The translations under genes were made by a program, and so were the position numbers. The notes under the pieces are model-generated. The model searched no databases. It was given only the letters and a program-made list of their open reading frames with translations, and had not been told where the DNA came from. DNA of 64,000 nt from Lepidostoma basale (Eukaryota > Arthropoda > Insecta > Trichoptera > Lepidostomatidae): contig JAHDVF020000445.1 in NCBI GenBank assembly GCA_022606425.2, positions 1 through 64,000 on the forward strand, written 5' to 3'. Within the stretch, counting starts at the first letter, position 1; each line of letters starts with the position of its first letter. Shown in pieces: positions 1 through 10,812 of this stretch.

Positions 1-49
1 TTTCAAACCCTTATTATGTTACCCTTATGGTAGTTCAATGCTTTACTTT

Positions 50-175
50 CATACAGGCCGAGTGGTTAGTACTTTGACTACCACACCGAAGGTCCCGGGT
101 TTGATTCCCGTCGATGTCAATGTGATTGTCACACTGTCTTTGGCCTGGTGTAAAATTTGTCACAATTTATATAAA
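50..175 (+). repeat. tRNA-derived SINE-like fragment
   Basis: An A-box-like stretch (GGCCGAGTGGTTAG, 56-69) and a B-box-like GGTTTGATTCC (98-108) lie at tRNA-like spacing, with a short T-arm stem around the B box. The acceptor stem does not close and no clean anticodon arm forms, so this reads as a SINE head, not a tRNA gene. An AT-rich body follows. The assignment rests on the two Pol III boxes only. Confidence 0.45.
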
Positions 176-225
176 TTAAATCTTAGTAAAACTACGAAAC
201 AATCGTGTTTACTTTTATAAATTAA

Positions 226-470
226 CTAGCTGACCCGGCAACGCTTCGCTATTGCTAAATTCGAGTACATAAATAAACCCAATATATATTCAACAAATAC
301 AATTAAAGTTCAATAACAATTCGTTTATTTATTGGATTAAATGCCATGTGTATGGATGCAAAAATGTGTGTCTATATCTTTAAAACAAAGTTTCAATCCA
401 AGCAAACTCGCTGTGAATTATAAACTTGAATACATATTACTAAGGTAATTGTAAAACTATTTTTTGAATA
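226..470 (+). repeat. Fragment of the CTAGCTGACCCGGC repeat family
   Basis: It begins with CTAGCTGACCCGGC followed by a CTTCG-type motif and runs into AT-rich sequence. The same opening occurs at 30295-30330, where the copy is longer and ends in the oligo-T/ATATA region. I recognise this start as a common dispersed insect repeat, probably derived from a non-LTR element, but cannot name the clade from sequence alone. It has no coding capacity. Confidence 0.45.
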
Positions 471-529
471 TTTTATATGAAATTTAATAATCAAATAAAC
501 AATATTATATCACATTTGCAGAAAACATT

Positions 530-625
530 CATTATATTAAAGAAACAAAACTCTTGATTTTGTTGTCCATGAAATTCACATCAGAGCCAATAAAGTAAGT
601 TTCTACGATCGTGATTTCGTCACTG
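530..625 (-). repeat. Inverted copy of the 2.03-2.12 kb repeat segment
   Basis: The segment holding CTTGATTTTGTTGTCCATG and the block up to CGATCGTGATTTCG is the reverse complement of 2028-2115 and 4465-4550. It is part of the CR1/L2-like repeat described at 1949. The copy stops where an unrelated RTE-like fragment begins at about 630. Confidence 0.7.
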
Positions 626-629
626 CGAG

Positions 630-860
630 TCCGCTGGCGTGGAATAGTAATATAGATGATAATACTACAAAAGCCTCCCTTCCCGACTTCCACAACTGTA
701 TCCCTCGCCGCTCTGCGCCATTGACCTCCTGCCACTCGTTTAATGTCATCAGACCATCTTGCTTGTGATCTGCCAGAATTTGTGTAGCTGTTTCTCTTTC
801 GCCACTCCAGGCCAGAAGATCTTATCACCCGTTGTCCTTGCTTTATGACCGATCCCATTC
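630..860 (-). pseudogene. LINE-II (RTE-like) reverse transcriptase C-terminal fragment
   Basis: The minus-strand reading (start 858) contains GRSQARWSDDIKRVAGGQW, the GRP-x-RWxDDI-xxxAG-xxW signature at the C-terminus of RTE-like endonuclease/reverse transcriptases common in moths. It resembles the LINE-II fragments at 22140, 25235 and 56630. Only about 75 residues remain. It is 5' truncated and is followed by an unrelated inverted repeat. Confidence 0.7.
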
Positions 861-864
861 CATT

Positions 865-1025
865 TAAACATTAGTTATTTTACACGCTGCATCGGCAACT
901 TTGGTCCGATCCTTGATTCATCAATTTTGGGCCCTGGAATTAAAAAAAAAAAATTTGAATTGCCATAAGGCGGACACCGAAGAGGCGCATAAGGCAAAAT
1001 TTAAATTTCCATACAATGAATGAAT
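865..1025. repeat. Degenerate dispersed repeat unit, copy 1
   Basis: The segment with CGCTGCATCGGCAACTTTGG and GCGGACACCGAAGAGGCGCA recurs in diverged form at 3850-4075 (copy 2) and 4875-5045 (copy 3). It has no ORF and the family is unknown. The copies alternate with CR1-like fragments, as expected for a larger duplicated composite. Confidence 0.6.
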
Positions 1026-1119
1026 TACAACTGTTTTTCACTTGTTTGCTGAAGATATTCTTCATATAAAAGGCAGTTCATGCTATATGCATAATAATAA
1101 TAATTAGGCTAATTTGTCA

Positions 1120-1670
1120 AATTAACTAACTAACTAACTAACCATCACGCCGTCTCCCCGAAAGTGTAAGCAGAGAGAATGGACTGTCACACTTTTACTG
1201 ATGCGGCACTCCATCCTTCTCTTTTCGCCCCGCGGGAGGCGCGGTGTGATGGGTTGCGAACCTCATCGCCACCAATAGGCATCTCCCGCGCACACTTCGA
1301 TCGTCCAACACCCACAAAATAAATCTAAAACAAATAATATAAAATACAATGATATAAAATAAAATAACAAAATAAAAATAATTTTACACAAAATGTTCTT
1401 TTTAGACGGTGCACATATTGTCTATTTAATTTATAATATGTTCCACATATCCACTGTTTTTTAATTTAGCACATAATGTAATAACACATAATGTTTTTTT
1501 CGATGTTGCACATGTTGACTTGGACGATCCGGACATTTGTGTTTATTTAATGTATGTTACACGTATCCACCATTTTTTAAATTATCTGTAGTAAGGCACT
1601 TAACCAGCAAGAACTTGAAAATAATATTGAAGAAATGATTCAAATTGTCATTGGAACAAATGAAAAATTT
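1120..1670 (-). mobile_element. SINE-like family A with LINE-I type tail
   Basis: In minus orientation it ends with the sequence found at the end of LINE-I (GGGGAGACGGCGTGATGG then GTTA repeats, here seen as TAACTAAC at 1125-1143). The body is different: it contains a GC-rich core with GATGAGGTTCGCAACCC, a B-box-like match, and CTTTTCGCCCC. Near-identical copies are at 29030 (+) and 62215 (-), and a partial one at 38440 (+). There is no ORF. This copy carries an internal partial duplication around 1435-1540. Confidence 0.65.
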
Positions 1671-1724
1671 ATTTCTACACCTGTCAAAATTCTTTACAAA
1701 AACGATAAAACAATAAAACCTTTT

Positions 1725-1780
1725 AATCTGATTAATTTGATTAATTTGTCAAATTAATTAAACTAATCAGATTTTAAAGG
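1725..1780. repeat. AT-rich hairpin
   Basis: CCTTTTAATCTGATTAATTT is followed after a short loop by a near-perfect reverse complement ending AATCAGATTTTAAAGG. It lies at the junction between SINE-like family A and a LINE-I tail and may be a rearrangement scar. Confidence 0.5.
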
Positions 1781-1945
1781 TTGGTCATGTTAGAAGTCGG
1801 AGGAATCGACATGCGTGTATGACTCGTTGTATGAATGTGGAGGAAGCTAGAGAGGTTTGCCAGGATAGAGTAGTGTTATGGTCCATTCTCTCTGCCTACC
1901 CCTGTGGGGAAACGGCGTGATGGTTTGTTTGTTTGTTTAATTTGT
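1775..1945 (+). pseudogene. LINE-I 3' end
   Basis: The plus strand carries the LINE-I C-terminal peptide relic (VGHVRSRRNRHACMTRCMNV-like) followed by the conserved GGTCCATTCTCTCTGCCTAC and AACGGCGTGATGG. Its tail is (GTTT)n instead of the usual (GTTA)n. It is 5' truncated and non-functional. Confidence 0.75.
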
Positions 1946-1948
1946 ATA

Positions 1949-2360
1949 ATCGCCGTTTTCGTGAATAGCTCACCTCAAGGGCGCTTTGACATTGTTTTTA
2001 GTCATGAAAGGTGCATGTGACAACAGCGAAATCACGATCGTAGAAACTTAATTTATTGGCTCTGATGTGAATTTCATGGACAACAAAATCAAGAATTTTG
2101 TTTCTCTAAACATATGAATGTTTTGTGCAAATGTGATATAATATTGTTTATTGATATACAGACAACCGTTGTTAACATTTTATGCGATAATTTGAAAAGG
2201 TGGGTTTTTAGGTGATATTTAAAGTCTGTCGGATTGTCAATGCATCTGAGGCGTGCAGGAAGCATATTTCAGGCGGACGAACCTACTACTGTGAAAGCCC
2301 GAGCAACACAAAATTCAGATATATAGGTGGCACGTTTGGGAATGTGCTTAATTATTGTCT
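1949..2360 (-). pseudogene. CR1/L2-like non-LTR 3' end, copy 1
   Basis: The minus strand ends in GCGCCCTTGAGGTGAGC, the same terminus seen at 4380 and 16245. Related copy 16245-16560 still encodes the FxVAGPxxWNxLPxxLR signature of CR1/L2-type ORF2 C-termini. Here the corresponding stretch (about 2220-2330) is broken. It is near-identical to 4380-4790, so part of this is a local duplication. Confidence 0.65.
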
Positions 2361-2439
2361 ATAAACTGTAAATTTAAAAACCTTACCTGAAATTAATAAT
2401 GGAATTTTCATATATGAATGAAAACTACTAAAAGTAGCT

Positions 2440-2905
2440 TATGTGTAATGTAAAATGTAAAAATGTAATGTAAAAATTACTTTTAAGTTGATCAGATTGA
2501 AGTTTTTGGTTCGACATCATTATTAAATCATTAGGGAGTTTATTAAATTCTGTAGAGGCTATAAATTGTAAGGATTTTACACCGAATCTAGTTGAACGCA
2601 ATGCTTCTTATTCTGTGAGCGCGTATCATGTTGGTGTACGTCCGTATTGAATATTGGTCGAGTATTAGAGCGCGTTGATGACTTTATTATTTGTATTATA
2701 GTTTTAGTGATCTCTAATTTTGGATGGATTTGAAATGGAATTATTTTCGTCTGAGAATATAGGGCCCTTACATGAGTGTACCACGGTAGACGGAAAATAT
2801 TTCTAACAGCCCGATTTTGGATCACCTGAATCTCATTAGCTTTCTTCTTTGTAATAAAGCCCCAAATACAGGAAAGGTAAGACAGATGAGAATGTATCAT
2901 GGAGT
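2440..2905 (-). pseudogene. Non-LTR reverse transcriptase C-terminal fragment
   Basis: The minus ORF starting at 2900 reads IHSHLSYLSCIWGF, then IQVIQNRAVRNIF, a typical post-RT domain of CR1/jockey-like elements. After the stop, the continuing sequence still reads FNKLPNDL, the usual FN-LP-x-L C-terminal motif. About 150 residues are recognisable with one break. It is probably the upstream part of an element related to its neighbours. Confidence 0.7.
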
Positions 2906-2924
2906 AGTAAACATAAATTGTCTA

Positions 2925-3720
2925 TATTCTTATGTAACGAATTAAACCAATTAATCCAATTTAAACCTGTACATACCATTCCAAATTAGTTCATAAAGAT
3001 AACAACATTGTCTTGTGATACGCATATATCGAAGTGTGGGATCCATCCTCTGGACATGCGAACTCCAGTATCTTCTGCGTTGTTTTCCCCATCCTCTGCA
3101 CATGCGCAATCCATTATCTTCTGCGTTGTCTTCCCATCCTCAAGCAAATGAAATAACCTGAAATCAATTTCATTATCTTTGAATATTTTAAATCTCAGCA
3201 TAATGTAGAATTTAATGGTCAAAAATGGAATATTACTGGACTCTTCTAACTGAGGCAGCTAATGCTGCATATAAGGATATGTTTACCTATCACAGGATTT
3301 GTTTTCAGAGAAAAACTAAAACAGCTGAAGTAACTCATAGTGTATTTGGGTATGTGTGCTGCTGGAATTACTCAGTGGAATGGAAAATAAAGAAGAATTG
3401 CAACATGCAGATGCACCAATATGGCTCATTATCAAAATAATTTCAATCCCAATACAAAAATATCCCCATTAGACCAGTGGTCTCTCACAACCAGGCAATT
3501 ATTTTATCAAAACTTAATATCTAATCCCAAAGATATAGATTTTCGCCCTGCCAGAACAATTTTACATTAAAACAACATTATTAAAATAGATTATACCAAT
3601 TAACTAATTATTACACAACGAAACGTCATAACCTAAAATGACACGTAAGTAAAACGAATAAATTGATGTTGTATATCATTAGAACTTTCTTATCGTTGCT
3701 GTGGTAATTTTAATATTTCC
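2925..3720. repeat. Duplicated block, copy 1
   Basis: The segments AATTGTCTATATTCTTATGT (2918 on) and GCAACATGCAGATGCACCAA (3399 on) recur at about 4285 and 5250. The stretch 3392-3680 and the stretch 5240-5570 are nearly identical, including a polymorphic ACCAGTGGTCTCTCACA. No coding evidence is seen; the short ORFs across it are not conserved in the second copy. Confidence 0.7.
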
Positions 3721-3839
3721 CTGACCAAAGTACGCGTATAAAGAACACCTTTATGTTTGAATTCATCAAATGTCATATAAATTGTATTTTAAATAACTAA
3801 TTAAAATCATAATAATTAAATAACATTAATAAAATAGCG

Positions 3840-4075
3840 CAATACCATTCAAAATTCTGCCAGTTGTTACTCGCCCGCTACTCCAGGGTGCATCTTATCA
3901 TCCGTTGTCCCTGCTATATGACCGATTCCATTCCGATCTCTGATTAATTAATATTGTTTCCTAGAAATAAAAAAAAATAATATTGGAATTGGCATAAGGC
4001 GGACATCGAAGAGGCGCATATGGCAAATTTTCAACTTCCATACAATTAATGAATTCCAAGTGTTCACTAAGCAGT
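3840..4075. repeat. Degenerate dispersed repeat unit, copy 2
   Basis: It shares the order CCACTCCAGG-like, CCGTTGTCC, TGACCGATYCCATTCC, GGCGGACAYCGAAGAGGCGCA with 780-1020. Apparent deletions separate the copies. No ORF and no terminal repeat were seen. Confidence 0.6.
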
Positions 4076-4283
4076 ATATTTAAAAAAAATACTCGAGGCT
4101 CTTGATCGAGCATTGCAAGAGTTGCGTGGAAATGTGTTAATATTATATGTAGGAGATTTTAGAAACTTTACCTGAACGGCAAAAATAACTACCAAAAACT
4201 ATGCTAATCAATGCAGTTATGATTGTGCTAAAGAAATAACAAAAATTTTACAAAAGCATTCATTACAACCAGACTCCTTCATA

Positions 4284-5600
4284 TAAATTGTCTATATTCT
4301 TATATACACAAAATAAACCAATTAATTCAAAATTTAAACCTGTACATATCAAAATATAAACATTGAACTTACGGAACTGATAATCGCCGTTTTCGTGAAT
4401 AGCTCACCTCAAGGGCGCTTTGACAATGTTTTTAGTCATGAAAGGTGCATGTAACAACAGCGAAATCACGATCGTAGAAACTTACTTTATTGGCTCTGAT
4501 GTGAATTTCATGGACAACAAAATCAAGAATTTTGTTTCTCTAAACATATGAATGTTTTGTGCAAATGTGATATAATATTGTTTATTGATATACAGACAAC
4601 CGTTGTTACCATTTTATGCGATAATTTGAAAAGGTGGGTTTTTAGGTGAGAATTAAAGTCTGTCGGCTTGTCAATGCATCTGAGGCGTGCAGGAAGCATA
4701 TTTCAGGCAGCCCGAGCAACACAAAATTCAGATATATAGGTGGCACGTTTGGGAATGTGCTTAATTATTGTCTATAAACTGTAAATTTAAAAACTTTACC
4801 TGAAATTAATAATGGAATTATCATATATGAATGAAAACTACTAAAAGTAGCTTATGTGTAATGTAAAAATGAGCCGGTTTTCATTCGCCACTCCAGGGTA
4901 CATCTAATTCACTGATCATCCGTTGTTTGATTGATCTAATTCCATTTTAACGAAGTTATTTTGCACGCTGCATCGGTAATTTTCGTCCCATCTCTGATCC
5001 GTTACTTTATTTTCCTAGAAATAAACGGAAAAAAGTCATAAGAATTGTGTCATTCATTCATATTGTAATTCATATTGTATATCATTAGAACTTTCTTACC
5101 GTTGCTGTGGTAATGTAACAATTTCCCTGACCAAAGTATGCGTATAAAGAAAACGGCAAAATGGAAGAAACTGAAAATATATTTATGAATTAGAAATATA
5201 AATATTAAACAACTTACGGAAGCAAGTTTCTTCATATTAAAGTAGAATTGCAACATGCAGATGCACCAATATGGCTCATTAACAAAATAATTTCAATCCC
5301 AATACAAAAATATCCCCATTAGACAGTGGTCTCTCACACCAGGCTCTGAATTATTTTATCAAAACTTAATATCTTATCCCAAAGATATAGATTTTCGCCC
5401 TGCCAGAATTATTTTACATTAAAATAACATTATTAAAATAGATTATACCAATTAAATAACTAATAATTACACTACGAAACGTCATAACCTAAAATGACAC
5501 GTAAGTAAAACGAATAAATTGATATTGTATATCATTAGAACTTTCTTACCGTTGCTGTGGTAATGTAACGATTTCCGAAATATAACTTTGAAATATTTAA
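4284..5600. repeat. Duplicated block, copy 2 (includes CR1-like end 4380-4790)
   Basis: It contains, in order, the 4285 match to 2925, a near-identical copy of 1949-2460 at 4380-4870, repeat unit copy 3 (4875-5045), and a near-identical copy of 3392-3680 at 5240-5570. The same modules are present in 0.8-3.7 kb in a different order. This points to local duplication plus rearrangement, or to repeated insertion of one composite element. Confidence 0.65.
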
Positions 5601-7740
5601 TGCGGAAATATAATATGTATTCATTTCAACGGCAAAATAGAATAACTTGAAGATATATATGAATTAGAAATATAAGTATACCTACAAAATATTACGACGT
5701 AAATTACGTTTTGACAGGAGACCACGTGACCAATCGAACGGCTAGAATTCTAGAAAACGAATATCATTAAGTAATCACCGTCGAACGTAAGAGAAACGAA
5801 TAAGTTTCAGCCACACGAAAAAATAAGATTTCGTGCATAACCTCAAAATGACGTGTAAAAATTATACTCGCCAAAATTTGGAAGCATAATTACCTGTCTA
5901 CATTAATGTACATTAAAATATGGCAAATAAAATAGACTGTACCAATTAAACAACCAATTATTTTAGTACGTAATAAGTAAAACGTATTAAGTATTATACA
6001 TCGCAATATATTGGACTGTCAGAAAGCAAAACACATTGTTGCCAGTACACAAAATTACATGGAGACTGAATTCTCTCCAGACCATGTCAAACGAATATAG
6101 ACTCAAAAGATCGATACTCAGGTGATACGAACATTAAGGTCTATATTCGTTTGCAGTACGAAAATTTTCAATTAATTGATTAATTTATAAAGTTAATTAG
6201 AGCTCGATTAATAACAAAAATATGCCTATGACGACCGCTGAATTCCACTTAGTCCATTCTCCAAATTTCAAAAGGATCAGCTCAGGAATCACCGAGAAAG
6301 TAGGAGACACACAGATGGGACATTGAGTTTTATTTATATGTAGATAATGGAGTTTTACATAATTAATATCTCAACAATCATCAATATTTTAATATCTATT
6401 GACATCACCAGTGACAAGTTGGTTCTGCACAAGGATTTAATAATGTATATAATTAATGACAGTATAGAATTTCAACTTATAATATTCTTCATCTTTTGGT
6501 GTCCAGTCAAGTCCCCCTGGCGTTGACTATCACTTGAGAGTAATTAATTCCTATTCATAATATATCCAGAGTGGTTTCGCCTTGCCTTCTTTGGAGAAAT
6601 TTCTATTGTAGATGCCTTTCCTTAGCCGAGTGAACCCAACTGTATAAAGTCTAATAAAAAAATCTCATTCTGACATAAATTTGTATGGAATATTTGATTT
6701 AACCCTATCAAAGGTTATCAACGTTGAAGTAATGTTGTTGTATGTGTACAAAACACACTAAATTTAATTTAGCCTTTGTTCGTCACGTGTCACGTTGTGA
6801 TTTGTCATGTAATTACACATTATAAGCGTTCGAATCTCATCCGATGTATTCAAATTTGAAAATTCCGTTCGAATTAGCAGTTCGTCCAGCACGGACCATA
6901 CGTTGATTCAAAATTGATTCCGTCGTAATCCACCAATGAGCTATTAGCTCCATCAGCCGCCGACCAATGGCGGCCGTCGGCGGCGGCGAAACTGTCAGCC
7001 GACCGCGGGATTGGTCATTTCAAATATTTGCCAGATTAACGGCGAGTTCCACTTTTAATTTGCAGGCTTATCGCGAAAAACGGTCGGCTTAATTTATGGT
7101 CAAAATTTCAATTAATCAGGGGCTTACCATTGATACGGAGATAAATACTGCGCAGCCGGACATTGCTACATTAAATTTGATATATTATTTGGCGCGTTAT
7201 TTGAAAAATTTCGCCATTTAGCGTAACGAAAGGCTTTATGAAATAGTTGCATTGTAGAATTTGTACCAACAAATTGATTCAACTGTTAATTAATTTCACC
7301 GAAATGATAACGCAAATAATTCAAATAACTAAAAATCTATATCATACATTTTCAAAATTAAGAGCTATGTTCTTGAAACATTAATTGGTTTACTAATTAT
7401 GACAAGATTTCTTCAGACTTCTTCTGAAATGCTAAATATTTTAAATAATATAATTTACGAATAATTTTTTTTCACATATCGCACGCTTAATAGTAAACTG
7501 ACCGATTATAGTTTAAGTCATAATTGAGTTAATATTAGACAGAGGCTTGTGTTAACGCTATCCATCAGTTTTTCACGATGTTAACGCTATCTATTCGTAG
7601 TACGATAATCATTTTTTCGTCTGTTTTTGTTAAAACACCGACTCATGTCAGATTGATCAAAACTTTCTTTTTTCAGTTAAGCCAGTGTTCTATTAAGCGT
7701 GCAACATTATTTTTAATTTCTTATATGTTCGCAATACTTC
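5600..7740. other. Mostly unique AT-rich DNA
   Basis: No gene was recognised. Short ORFs such as the one starting at 7578 overlap the arm of a fold-back element. The GC-richer island at 6840-7170 is listed separately. This should be the last intron or upstream region of the plus-strand dpr gene if that gene extends to the left of the window (inference). Confidence 0.4.
6840..7170. promoter_or_regulatory. GC-richer island, candidate conserved non-coding element
   Basis: A sharp rise in GC in otherwise AT-rich DNA. It contains CCAAT boxes in both orientations (CACCAATGAG, GACCAATGGC, GGATTGGTCA), a GGCGGCCGTCGGCGGCGG run, and homeodomain-like TTAATTTATGG and CAATTAATC sites. No open frame spans it. 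Regulatory function is inferred from composition and motif density only. Confidence 0.3.
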
Positions 7741-8095
7741 GTGTTGTAGATGTTTTATTTGACTTTTTATTTTTTATATACTTTGTATATACAGCACTAT
7801 CTTAAAAAAAATTTATATCAGACAACCGGTCCTTCCTCAGTGATGTTATAAAGATTTAAAATATTATAAAATTGTTAAAAAATATGATCAGTTTTGACAG
7901 ATGTTATTAACATCTATCAAAACTGATCATATTTGTAAACAATTTTATAATATTTTAAATACGTACCTTTATAATATCACTGAGGATGAACCTGTTGTCC
8001 GAAACATGTGTGATATAGAATTAAAAAAAAATTAAATTAAGTGTTGTATATACAAAGTATATAAAAAACAAAAAGACAAATAATACATTATTTTT
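7741..8095. mobile_element. Fold-back element FB-B, full copy
   Basis: It is an almost complete palindrome. TATATACTTTGTATATACAG on the left pairs with TTGTATATACAAAGTATATA on the right, and the centre is TGACAGATGTTATTAACATC. The arms are about 170 bases. The family also occurs at 32905-33245 and, in half copies, at 42935 and 48165. There is no transposase; it looks like a non-autonomous DNA transposon. Confidence 0.75.
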
Positions 8096-8114
8096 CATTT
8101 AAAAAACTTTTTTA

Positions 8115-8325
8115 ACGTGTGTGCCGGCGAGATTACAGAAAATGGAGCCAGAAAGATATTAAATGGTGGCCAAGGTTGGGCCGGAGAAGTGTCGGGAGAC
8201 AGCCTACCAGGTGGAGCGATGGACGCGGGAATGGTCTAGAGAATACTGAGAAGAGACCAAGAGGGATGGCGTGGGGGTGAAGAGGTTTACACCGAGCAGT
8301 GGATGGAGACAGGCTGAAGATGAAT
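8115..8325 (+). pseudogene. LINE-II (RTE-like) C-terminal fragment
   Basis: The nucleotide sequence GGCCAAGGTTGGGCCGGAGA and GTGTCGGGAGACAGCC matches the fragment at 25510-25560, which encodes EWRPRLGRRSVGRQP. It ends with GCAGTGGATGGAGACAGGCT, the usual RTE-like 3' end. Frameshifts prevent a long ORF. Confidence 0.65.
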
Positions 8326-8329
8326 TATA

Positions 8330-9540
8330 TAATTTCACCATTTTTTACCTTCATCAAAACTGACAATTCATCCAAAAAGTTTACGGAGATTTTATTATAG
8401 TTCAAAGCGCATTATACTTAATTCATTTTTGACTTGGAAGATTCAAAACATTTACAATATATCACGTATATTAATACAATTATGAAGTGTTCGGTAATTA
8501 TTTTTTATCTCAGAAAGCTCTAAAGAAGCATACAATGATAAGCCCAACCTGAAACGATTGTCATTGTCCGAAGGGGATTATCCGTTGCGTTCTGCACCCA
8601 TTAACAAGCATTTAGCAGTGAGCTTTTGATTAATCCGACGCAGCGGAACACGGAGGACTCTACAGGGTAGTTAAAAATTACCGCTATTAATACTTCGCGT
8701 GGAGCCTTATCGCAGAGTTTTCGCCCCATTTGTATTTGTCCCTGTTCAGGCGCACTTCAGCGCCAATCGTAAAGGGGCTTTTGTCGAGAGGCTGAGAGAT
8801 TAATATTGTATTATTATGATGAATCATTTATTCTTTACCTGTAGAAAACGGTGTATCCAGGTTCAAAATTAATATGAATGACTATTTGAATTATCAAATT
8901 TTAAGTGATATTTTAATTAAAATACAAGATTAAAATTTATAACACTGTTTTGATATCAGAATTTTTAATAATAACTTTTTGAGCTGTTTATGTGTTTTAC
9001 TTTTTGAGCTGAGACAGAATGATTGGTCGGAATGAAATGAGCAACAAAATGAAATTGAATTAAGAACAAATTCTCCTAGAAAATCAACACATATAAGATT
9101 ATTATTTGAATGGAATTCAAATACAATAATGGTTGAAAACACAGCTAACCTCAATTGCATGCAACGAAAGGTTCACAATCGAATCCGCCTGGAAAATCAA
9201 ACAGATATAAGAGAATTAATTTAATGGAATTCAAATACAATAACGGTCGAAAACTGAATGAAAATTGGTAAAAATTAAAAAAAAAAATGGTAAATCGCGA
9301 CGCACGTGTGCAGAGTTACCTCAATGGCAACCAACGAAAGGACCGCGCATGCGCAAATAAAAGTTCACACCAACACCATCTACTGGCATTATTCGGAACC
9401 AACATTCAGCTCCATGTTCAATTTTAAGCCGTTTCATACAAAATGTATGAGAAAACGATGTTTAACCGCCGTTTTGTCAACCGTTGTGGGCATCATCAGG
9501 TGCTACAAACAACTAAAGATGCAAATTGAATGACTTACTA
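8330..9540. other. Unique AT-rich DNA
   Basis: No gene was recognised. Two diverged direct repeats occur around 9065-9130 and 9180-9245 (AATCAACACATATAAGA-like then AATGGAATTCAAATACAATA). The island at 8530-8810 is listed separately. Confidence 0.4.
8530..8810. promoter_or_regulatory. Candidate conserved non-coding element
   Basis: The stretch is GC-richer and of higher complexity than its flanks, with no repeat match inside the window. It has AT-core homeodomain-like sites (GATTAATCC, CTATTAATAC) and a GCGCACTTCAGCGCC segment. No ORF. Regulatory role is an inference. Confidence 0.25.
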
Positions 9541-9930
9541 TTTAAATAGTCCATAGTTTTGGTCGAAAAGCTATGATATTTTAACAATTTAAACTGTTAA
9601 ATTTAAAAACTTTGTTTTGTGTATCACAATTTTATTTTTATTTTTTGCGACAGCTGTTTCGTCAACCTATATTGACACCTGATATTTGTAGGGCAAAAAA
9701 CTCATTAGTGTGATTAGTCATAATTTAAATAACGTATCCAATATCCATTGATAATTTTACAAACCAAATCAACAAATTTAGGAAATAAGTAGTCATTAGA
9801 AAGGACAATTACACATACAATTACACTAACAATTAAACGAAACAGCTGTCGCGACACTCAAAAACTAAGTGTGTTATAAATTTTAACAGTTAATGTAAAA
9901 GTTTCGTCCAAAACAATGGATCATTTCAAA
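9540..9930. mobile_element. Fold-back element FB-C, full copy
   Basis: The left arm begins AAATAGTCCATAGTTTTGG and carries GCGACAGCTGTTTCGTCAAC (9648-9667). The right arm carries GAAACAGCTGTCGCGACA and ends CAAAACAATGGATCATTT. It is non-coding. Other copies or parts are at 11605, 27640, 30735, 41255, 49620, 50030 and 51835. Confidence 0.7.
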
Positions 9931-9934
9931 TAAA

Positions 9935-10295
9935 AAAGACCTGAAAGAAGGATGAAAATATGATACATGCCGCTGAAAAAGAGTCACTGAAAAGACTGTG
10001 CCGAAAAACTATGTATGATAAAATACGGAATGACGAAATAAGGTAGAAACGTAAGACAAATAATTGCATCCTAAGTTAAATTTAAGAAGAATCACTAAAA
10101 TGATGTAGACATATAGAACAAATGGATGAGAGAAGAATGGTTAAAAAAGCATAGTATCCAAGCAGTGTGAATAAAGAAGTCCAGGACGGATGTATGAATG
10201 TGAAGGAAATTTGAGAGGTTTATCAGTACAGATAAGTTATGATGGTCCATTCTCTCTGATTACCCCTCTAGTGACACGGCATGATGGTTTACTGG
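9935..10295 (+). pseudogene. LINE-I fragment
   Basis: It keeps the LINE-I order: LKRLC-like, MYDKIRNDEIR-like, then GAAGAATGGTTAAAAAAGCA, then GTCCATTCTCTCTGATTACC and GACACGGCATGATGG. Multiple frameshifts and stops. It lies in the last intron of the plus-strand dpr gene. Confidence 0.6.
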
Positions 10296-10354
10296 TAGTG
10301 TTATTCATATCAGAATTACAATTATTTCCATAAATATTCTACAATCATTATTTT

Positions 10355-10735
10355 TTCACAATTAGATTTATTTGATCATGCCACGTTTTCCTCGGTCTTC
10401 CTTTATGTTAAGTCCCGTTTATATCGTATATATATATAATTTTTTTAATCCTACTCTTTTCCTAAAATCTTTCCATGTGTCCAAATTATTTATCATTTGA
10501 TCCTTTCATTATTTTATTCATAACACTTTCATTCGCACTGCATTCACTTCTCATATTTGAATTTAACATTCTACAGATATACTGCACATTCGTCTAAGAG
10601 ATCTTATTTCTACCGCATTTATTCTACTTTCATCCTTCTTTTGCCAGTTCCCTGCTTCATTTCTATGTAAAAGGATCGGTACAAGAACAGTATTTTGCAC
10701 TGCCATCTTACCTGTTTTAGATAAGCTTTTGATAT
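10355..10735 (-). pseudogene. LINE-I fragment
   Basis: On the minus strand, ESRINAVEIRSLRRMC is readable around 10570-10630, with NWQKKDES just upstream. The bottom part matches the GRPRKTWHDQINQ region (CATGCCACGTTTTCCTCGG). Frames alternate, so it is a dead copy. It ends only about 75 bases before the dpr terminal exon acceptor and so occupies the end of that intron. Confidence 0.7.
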
Positions 10736-10812
10736 ACTCGTACATATTAATATTTTATTTAAAATTGAAATTTTTAACAAATCAACTAAATATATGTAAT
10801 TTTTGTTCCCAG

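Noticed and set aside
53..125. Possible tRNA gene
   Set aside because: A and B boxes are present, but the acceptor stem and anticodon arm do not form; better as a SINE head.
7578..7805. 75-residue plus ORF
   Set aside because: Its second half is the arm of the FB-B palindrome and its first half has no family signature.
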